Below, piece after piece: positions 58,742 through 64,000 of a stretch of 64,000 bases of DNA. Source of the DNA: Rhodopseudomonas pentothenatexigens. Its GTDB lineage: Bacteria; Pseudomonadota; Alphaproteobacteria; Rhizobiales; Xanthobacteraceae. The stretch spans positions 16,787 to 80,786 of the forward strand of contig NZ_UFQQ01000002.1 in assembly GCF_900218015.1 (NCBI RefSeq), written 5' to 3'. The position numbers were made by a program, and so were the translations under genes. Positions within the stretch are counted from its first letter, which is position 1. Each line of letters starts with the position of its first letter. Below the pieces are notes generated by a model that saw only the letters and a list, made by a program, of their open reading frames with translations, made no database searches and was not told the origin of the DNA.

Positions 58742-60094
58742 TCAGCCGCACTTCTTGGCGTCCTTGGAGCCGAGTTCGCCGCCGAAGATGCTCGGATCGT
58801 AGGTGACCTGCGACGCAGGCACGATCTTCCGAACTTCAAGCAGATCGAACTTGTCCTTCGGCTTGTCCTTGCCCTGCACCACCAGCACGTCCTTGAAGCA
58901 CTGATGGTCGGCGGCGCGGTACAGCGTCTTACCGTTGCCGAGGCCGTCGAACTCGAAGCCTTCGAGCGCAGCGATCACCTTGGACGGATTGAAGGTGCCG
59001 GCGCGCTCGACCGCGTCGGCATACAGGATCGCCTGCACGTAGCAGGTCTGCGCGGCCTGCGACGGCGGGGTGCCGTAGACGGCGCCGAACGATTTGGTGA
59101 AGGCGCTGGTGGCGGCGTCTTCGAGCTTCCAGTCCCAGTTGGCGGTGCCGTAGATGCCCTTGATCGCGTCGCCGGCGCCCTGCGCCATCAGTTCGGAGAA
59201 CAGCGGCACCACGATCTCGAACTTCTTGCCGTTCGCCATCTTGTCGCGCAGGCCGAACTGCACCGCCTGGGTCAAGGAGTTGATCATGTCCTTGCCGTAG
59301 TGGTTCAGGATCAGCACGTCGGCGCCGGAGTTCAGCACCGGGGTGATGTACTGCGAGAAGTCTGCGGCGCCGAGCGGAGTGCGGACCGCCTTGACGGTCT
59401 TCCAGCCCTGTTTCTCGGTGGCGTCCTTCATCGACTCTTCCTGGGTCCAGCCCCAGGTGTAGTCGGCGGTCAGGTGGTACGCCGCGCGATCCTTGCCGTA
59501 GGCTTCGGCGAGCACCGGGCCGAGTGCCACGCCGGACATGTAGGCGTTGAAGAAGTGGCGGAAGCCGTAGGCGCGCTTGTCCTTGCCGGTGGTGTCGTTG
59601 GAGTGGGTCAAGCCGGCCATGAAGATCACGCCGACGTCCTGGCACAGCGACTGCACCGCGACCGCTTCGGCCGACGACGAGCCGCCGGTGATCATGATCG
59701 CGCCGTCCTTCTCGATCATGCGCTTGGCGGTGGCACGCGCCTGATCGGCCTTGGTCTGTGTATCACCGGAGACGAAGGTGACCTTCTTGCCGAGCACGCC
59801 GTTGCCCTTGAGCGCCAGCGGTTTCATGGTCTTCAGCATGCCGCCGTCGCCCTCGCCGTTGAGGTGCTTGACGGCGAGCTGATAGGCCTTGAGCTCGTCC
59901 ATGCCCTCATCGGCATAGGCGCCGGACTGCGGAACGTTGAAGCCGAACACGACTTCCTTGCCTTTGGGCATGTTGCAGAAATCGTCGGCCCAGGCGTCGC
60001 GGATGAAGAATGTCGGCGTCGCGAGGGCGGCAGCACCGGCCAGGCCGGTCTTGAGCGCAGTTCTGCGGTCGATAATGAATTTGGTGTCGGCCAT
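58742..60094 (-). CDS. ABC transporter substrate-binding protein (HAAT type)
   Basis: The 450-residue protein has an export signal with a twin-Arg pattern (DRRTALKTGLAGAAALATPT) and the type I periplasmic-binding fold used by branched-chain-type systems (VVFGFNVPQSGAYADEGMDE). I start it at ATG 60094 (MADTKFIIDRRTALK), with GAGGAG before it. It gives the transporter its specificity; the ligand is unknown. The gene is first in the transport operon, and the acyl-CoA ligase lies 546 bp upstream on the same strand, so the substrate may be an organic acid. Confidence 0.9.
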   Translation of the reverse strand: MADTKFIIDRRTALKTGLAGAAALATPTFFIRDAWADDFCNMPKGKEVVFGFNVPQSGAYADEGMDELKAYQLAVKHLNGEGDGGMLKTMKPLALKGNGVLGKKVTFVSGDTQTKADQARATAKRMIEKDGAIMITGGSSSAEAVAVQSLCQDVGVIFMAGLTHSNDTTGKDKRAYGFRHFFNAYMSGVALGPVLAEAYGKDRAAYHLTADYTWGWTQEESMKDATEKQGWKTVKAVRTPLGAADFSQYITPVLNSGADVLILNHYGKDMINSLTQAVQFGLRDKMANGKKFEIVVPLFSELMAQGAGDAIKGIYGTANWDWKLEDAATSAFTKSFGAVYGTPPSQAAQTCYVQAILYADAVERAGTFNPSKVIAALEGFEFDGLGNGKTLYRAADHQCFKDVLVVQGKDKPKDKFDLLEVRKIVPASQVTYDPSIFGGELGSKDAKKCG

Positions 60095-60640
60095 GGGGCT
60101 TCTCTCCTCAGGTTCCTCGGTCAATCACGTTGTTATTGTTCCGAATACGATGCGAGCGATCGCGCGCTATCGTGCCCAGGCTGCTCTTCCGGCAACGAAG
60201 CCGAAGTCTTGGAGAGAGGGTGGATGAGGGTCAACCGCTCCTTTTGTCTAAGGAGGACTCCACGCGGGAGTTGCGCAGGTAATTGCTATTTCAGTTGACA
60301 TAACTAATCGTCACGCCGCCGTGACAGATCATGATGCGGCGCGACAAGCGATTCTGAGAAAATCACCGCACAACGCGGCGCGCGACGTAGTCCGGCCGTC
60401 ACATATTGCGCCGCACAAACATTCCACAGCTTCGTGCGGAAACGATCGCTCCGATGCGCTTGGTCTGTGTGACGTTTGGTCGCGAAGACGCGGCACCACA
60501 GTGCGACGCAACAACACGATTCCGAAATTGAGCCGATCGAAAGCTGCTATTCGACTGAGGCCGGCTTCCCTCCAAGGGCAACGCCGATTGTGCCAGCCGC
60601 GCGGGACCATATCGGCCGTCCCGCCCGGCTGGCTGCGCGG
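60095..60640. other. Intergenic region before the transport operon
   Basis: These 546 bases contain no convincing gene. They must hold the control region of the binding-protein gene on the minus strand and, at the ligase end, the hairpin 60592-60633. No clear -35/-10 pair was found. Confidence 0.55.
60592..60633 (-). terminator. Hairpin downstream of the acyl-CoA ligase gene
   Basis: Two 16-bp arms with a single mismatch (15 of 16 pairs) flank a 10-nt loop; it begins 7 nt beyond the ligase stop. There is no T run after it, so it may protect the mRNA 3' end rather than terminate. Confidence 0.5.
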
Positions 60641-62197
60641 TCAGCTCACCCGGCGCTCGCGGTTTTCCCAATACGGCTGGCGCAGCTCGCGCTTGAGGAT
60701 CTTGCCGGCGCCGGACAGCGGCAGCGGCGTCTCGGTGATCTCGACGCTGCGCGGGCACTTGTAGCCGGCGATCAGCGCCTTGCAGTGCGCGATCAGTTCG
60801 TCCGCCGTGACGGTGGCGCCGGCCTTGGTGACGACGACGGCGTGAACCTGCTCGCCCCAGGCCTCGTGCGGGATTCCGATCACCGCGCATTGCGCCACCG
60901 CCGGATGCTGCGCCACCGCGTTCTCGACCTCGACCGAGTACACGTTCTCGCCGCCGGAGATGATCATGTCCTTGACCCGGTCGACGACGTAGACGAAGCC
61001 GTGCTCGTCCATGTAGCCGCCGTCGCCGGTGTGCATCCAGCCGCCGGCGAGCGCCCGCGCGGTCTCCTCCGGCCGCTCCCAATAGCCCATCATCACATTG
61101 TCGCCGCGAACGCAGATCTCGCCGACCGTCCCGTAAGGAACGGTGCGATCCTCGGCGTCGACGATTCTTACCTCGCAGCCGAGCGTGGCGCGGCCGGCGG
61201 CGCGCTGGCGGCCCTTGGCCTTGCCCTCGCCGATGTGCTCCTTCCAATGCAGCAGCGTGGCGATCGGCGACAGCTCGGTCATGCCGTAGGCCTGGGTGAA
61301 CTGCACATTGGGCAGCGCCGCGCTCGCCCGCGCCAGCACCGCCTCGCTGATCGGCGACGCACCGTAGACGATGTTCTTCAGCGACGACAGATCGTAATTC
61401 TTCAGCGCCGGGTGGTCGACGAACATCTGGATCATGGTCGGCACCAGCAGCACGTCGGTGACCCTATCGTTCTGCATCGCCTGCATCACCCCTTCCGGCG
61501 TGAACGACGGGATCATCACGTTGGAGCCGCCCGACAGCAGCAGCGAGTACATCGCCGCGCCGTTGGCGAGGTGGAACATCGGCGCGGCGTGCAGATACAC
61601 CGAAGTGCCCGGGAACAGGCCCTCGCCCAGCGCATTCAGCGCGTTCGCCATCAGATTGCCGTGGCTCAGCATCACGCCCTTGGAGCGGCCGGTGGTGCCG
61701 CCGGTGTAGAAGATGCCGGCGAGATCCTCGGCCTTGCGCATCGCATCCGGAATCGGCGCGTGGGCGGCGATCAGATCCTCGTAGCCCTGCATCCCGGCCG
61801 GCACCTCGCCGTCGTCGGCATAGATCAGCGTCAGCGACGGGATCGCCTGCGCCAGCACAGCACCGGTCGCGGCGAACGCCTTGTCGACCACCAGCGCCAC
61901 CGCGCGGCAGTCCTTGAGCGCATCCTCGTTCTCCAGCGCGCTCCAGCGGATGTTGAGCGGCACGATCACGCCGCCGCACCAGCCGGCGGCGAGATACATT
62001 TCGAGATAGCGGTCCGAATTCAGCGACAGGATAGCAACGCGCTCGCCCTCACCGACGCCGCCGGCACGCAGCCCGGCAGCGAGCCGCGCGACGCGGTCGC
62101 CGACCTCGCGCCAGTTACGTCGGCGGCCGGCGCAGACGGTGGCCAGCCCTTCCGGGTTGATCTGCAGCGCGCGCCGCAGGCCGTGGGTGATGTTCAT
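60641..62197 (-). CDS. AMP-forming acyl-CoA ligase
   Basis: The 518-residue enzyme activates a carboxylic acid to its CoA thioester using ATP. It has the AMP-binding P-loop motif YTGGTTGRSKG, the A5-type motif YGMTE, the hinge region motif HTGDGGYMDEHGFVY and the C-terminal lysine in PLSGAGKILKREL. It resembles FadD-type and other long-chain or aromatic-acid ligases; substrate class cannot be told. The start ATG 62197 lies inside the 3' end of the tetR gene, so the two may be translationally linked. Confidence 0.92.
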   Translation of the reverse strand: MNITHGLRRALQINPEGLATVCAGRRRNWREVGDRVARLAAGLRAGGVGEGERVAILSLNSDRYLEMYLAAGWCGGVIVPLNIRWSALENEDALKDCRAVALVVDKAFAATGAVLAQAIPSLTLIYADDGEVPAGMQGYEDLIAAHAPIPDAMRKAEDLAGIFYTGGTTGRSKGVMLSHGNLMANALNALGEGLFPGTSVYLHAAPMFHLANGAAMYSLLLSGGSNVMIPSFTPEGVMQAMQNDRVTDVLLVPTMIQMFVDHPALKNYDLSSLKNIVYGASPISEAVLARASAALPNVQFTQAYGMTELSPIATLLHWKEHIGEGKAKGRQRAAGRATLGCEVRIVDAEDRTVPYGTVGEICVRGDNVMMGYWERPEETARALAGGWMHTGDGGYMDEHGFVYVVDRVKDMIISGGENVYSVEVENAVAQHPAVAQCAVIGIPHEAWGEQVHAVVVTKAGATVTADELIAHCKALIAGYKCPRSVEITETPLPLSGAGKILKRELRQPYWENRERRVS

Positions 62198-62897
62198 GGT
62201 GTCCTCCCTTGGGTCGTTTCCTGCTGTTGTTGCCGTCCGGCGCCTCGAGGGCGCTCTTCTTCTTGATTGATCGGGTGGCGAGGCCTTCGGTCAGGCGCAT
62301 CGCGAATTCGTCGGCGATCGCCCCCGGCGACAGGGCGCCGTCGCGCTGGTACCAGTGGCCGATCCAGTTCAGCGACCCGGCGATCGCAAACGCGGTCAGC
62401 TTCGGATCGCACGGCTTGATCGACCCGTCGGCGACGCCGTCCGCAATATAGCGCCGGAACGTCTGGTCGATGCCGCGCTTGGCGGCGCGTACCGTCTTCT
62501 CGTTCTCGGGCGACAGGTCGCGCGGATTGAACCGCACCATGCTGGCACCAAACTCCGTCGCCATCGTCGCGGCATAGGCGCGCACCAGTGCGCGCAGCTT
62601 GCCGAGCCCGTTCTCGCCGGAAACGTTGATGCCCGCAATGATGTCGTCGACCTGTTCCTGGCCGAGCGCCCAGCACTCGAACAGGATCTCCTCCTTGCTG
62701 CGGAAATAATTATACAGCGCCGGCTTGGTGATGTTCAGCCGCTCTGCAACGTCGTTCAGCGTGGCGCGATGATAGCCCTGCTCCAGAAACAGATGCACCG
62801 CCGTCCGCAGCACCGCCTCGCGCTTTTCGTCGCGGGCGCGGCGGCGGCTCTCGAACGGCATCCAGGGCGAGTGATCGTCGGCGGCGGGTCCGTTCAT
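62115..62897 (-). CDS. TetR-family transcriptional regulator
   Basis: The 260-residue protein has a TetR HTH (AVLRTAVHLFLEQGYHRATL, DVAERLNITKPALYNYFRSK), followed by helices of the ligand domain. Its last 27 or so codons overlap the ligase gene by 83 bp and look like read-through of the ligase sequence, so the natural end may once have been earlier. I start it at ATG 62897. It is divergent from the thiolase gene and a palindrome sits at the promoter between them. Confidence 0.9.
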   Translation of the reverse strand: MNGPAADDHSPWMPFESRRRARDEKREAVLRTAVHLFLEQGYHRATLNDVAERLNITKPALYNYFRSKEEILFECWALGQEQVDDIIAGINVSGENGLGKLRALVRAYAATMATEFGASMVRFNPRDLSPENEKTVRAAKRGIDQTFRRYIADGVADGSIKPCDPKLTAFAIAGSLNWIGHWYQRDGALSPGAIADEFAMRLTEGLATRSIKKKSALEAPDGNNSRKRPKGGHHEHHPRPAARAADQPGRAGHRLRRPPT

Positions 62898-62952
62898 CGC
62901 AAATTCCGCAGGCAGCAATTCGGCAGCGAGCCGATCGTCCGTATCGGATCGA

Positions 62953-62994
62953 TTGACTCGGGAAGTGACGCGCTTATATTACTCACGGGTAATA
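62953..62994 (+). promoter_or_regulatory. Promoter and TetR operator before the thiolase gene
   Basis: On the plus strand TTGACT, 16 nt, TATATT (62953-62980) makes a good sigma-70 promoter. An inverted repeat TATTAC-N6-GTAATA lies at 62977-62994, over the -10 and the start site, ideally placed for repression by the divergent TetR protein. Confidence 0.65.
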
Positions 62995-63027
62995 AAAAGT
63001 CCAATGGGTAAGTTTAGGGAGGAAACG

Positions 63028-64000
63028 ATGGCGTCACCCGTCCACGTCGCCGGCGTCGGCATGATCCCGTTCGTCAAGCCGGGCGCGAACGAGCCGTATC
63101 ACCTGATGGGCGCCGAGGCGGCGCGGCTGGCGCTGCGCGATGCAGGCGTCGGTTACGACGCGATCCAGCAAGCCTTCGTCGGTTACGTCTACGGCGACTC
63201 CACCTGCGGCCAACGCGCGCTGTACCAGGTCGGCATGACCGGCATCCCGATCGTCAACGTCAACAACAACTGCTCGACCGGCTCGACCGCGCTGTATCTG
63301 GCGCGGCAGGCGATCGCCTCCGGCGCCGCCGACTGCGTACTGGCGCTCGGCTTCGAGCAGATGAAGCCCGGCGCGCTCGGCTCGGTGTTCGTCGATCGCC
63401 CCAGCGCGTTCGAGGATTTCGACGCCGCCGCCGACCAACTGATCGACGCGCCCGGCATTCCGCTGGCGCTGCGCTATTTCGGCGGCGCCGGCCTCAGCCA
63501 CATGCAGAAATACGGCACGCCGCTGTCGTCCTTCGCCAAGGTCCGCGCCAAGGCCAGCCGCCATGCGGCGAAGAACCCGCTGGCGCTGTTCCGCAAGGAA
63601 GTCTCGGCCGACGATGTGCTCAATGATCAGGTGATCTGGCCGGGCGTGATGACGCGGCTGATGGCCTGTCCCCCCACCTGCGGTGGCGCCGCCGCGGTGC
63701 TGGTGTCGGAAGCCTTCGCCAAGAAGCACGGCCTTGACACCCGCGTCCGTATCGCCGCGCAGGCGATGACGACCGATACGGCGTCGACCTTCGAAGCGCA
63801 CGACATGATGCGGGTGGTCGGCTACGACATGGCGCGCGCCGCGGCCACCAAGGTGTACGAGGACGCCGGCGTCGGGCCGGACGACATCGACGTCGTCGAA
63901 CTGCACGACTGCTTCGCCCACAACGAGCTGATCACCTACGAGGCGCTCGGCCTGTGCCCGGAGGGCGGCGCCGAGAAGTTCATCGCCGACGGCGACAACA
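63028..64000 (+). CDS. SCP-x-type thiolase (3' end cut by window)
   Basis: The 324 visible residues begin MASPVHVAGVGMIPFVKPGA, with an ideal GGAGG before ATG 63028, and belong to the thiolase superfamily, SCP-x or lipid-transfer branch. The nucleophile Cys is in VNNNCSTGSTALYLAR (residue 82); the His-containing HDCFAHNE region is near the end. It would cleave 3-oxoacyl-CoA in a beta-oxidation-like pathway. It is the target of the promoter/operator at 62953-62994 and divergent from tetR. The C-terminus lies outside the window. Confidence 0.9.
   Translation, partial: MASPVHVAGVGMIPFVKPGANEPYHLMGAEAARLALRDAGVGYDAIQQAFVGYVYGDSTCGQRALYQVGMTGIPIVNVNNNCSTGSTALYLARQAIASGAADCVLALGFEQMKPGALGSVFVDRPSAFEDFDAAADQLIDAPGIPLALRYFGGAGLSHMQKYGTPLSSFAKVRAKASRHAAKNPLALFRKEVSADDVLNDQVIWPGVMTRLMACPPTCGGAAAVLVSEAFAKKHGLDTRVRIAAQAMTTDTASTFEAHDMMRVVGYDMARAAATKVYEDAGVGPDDIDVVELHDCFAHNELITYEALGLCPEGGAEKFIADGDN

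Overview
The window looks like the chromosome of a high-GC alphaproteobacterium, most likely Rhodopseudomonas palustris or a close relative in the Bradyrhizobium family. This rests on the protein sequences of EF-Tu, EF-G, RpoB/C and the ribosomal proteins, on the strong third-position GC bias, and on the short palindromic repeats between genes. No database search was run, so the species name is recognition, not proof.

The backbone is the rif/str transcription-translation cluster, read on the minus strand: tuf copy 2, tRNA-Trp, secE, nusG, rplK, rplA, rplJ, rplL, rpoB, rpoC, rpsL, rpsG, fusA, tuf copy 1 (cut by the window start). In many bacteria these genes lie close together. Here accessory blocks separate them. 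A heme-uptake block (ECF sigma, FecR, a giant TonB-dependent receptor, heme oxygenase, ExbB, ExbD, TonB) lies between tRNA-Trp and secE. A 2-hydroxyacid dehydrogenase and a molybdenum hydroxylase with its cytochrome c lie between rplA and rplJ. About 13 kb of regulators, exporters, outer-membrane proteins and an oxidase-methyltransferase fusion lie between rpoC and rpsL. Core blocks restart from their own sigma-70-like promoters (before rpsL, rplJ, secE and tuf copy 2).

From 46.9 kb to the right end there is a catabolic region: a serine beta-lactamase-like hydrolase, two short-chain dehydrogenases, a histidine phosphatase, a phosphotransferase/acyl-CoA dehydrogenase pair that resembles a split ACAD10/11, a TetR regulator, a complete branched-chain-type ABC transporter (five genes), an acyl-CoA ligase, a second TetR regulator and a divergent SCP-x-type thiolase. 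Together these suggest uptake, CoA activation and beta-oxidation-like breakdown of carboxylic acids.

The most unusual structure is at the 3' end of tuf copy 2 (45435-45573). The last twelve codons have been replaced by synonymous, less GC-rich codons carried on an inserted, hairpin-rich segment of about 103 bp. The displaced original 3' end of the gene is still readable just downstream. Other points of interest are a TonB receptor fused to a second outer-membrane barrel, a LuxR-type regulator next to a GNAT/acyl-synthase-like gene with a lux-box-like palindrome between them, and an FAD oxidase-methyltransferase fusion next to an ABC exporter with poly-Asp tracts.
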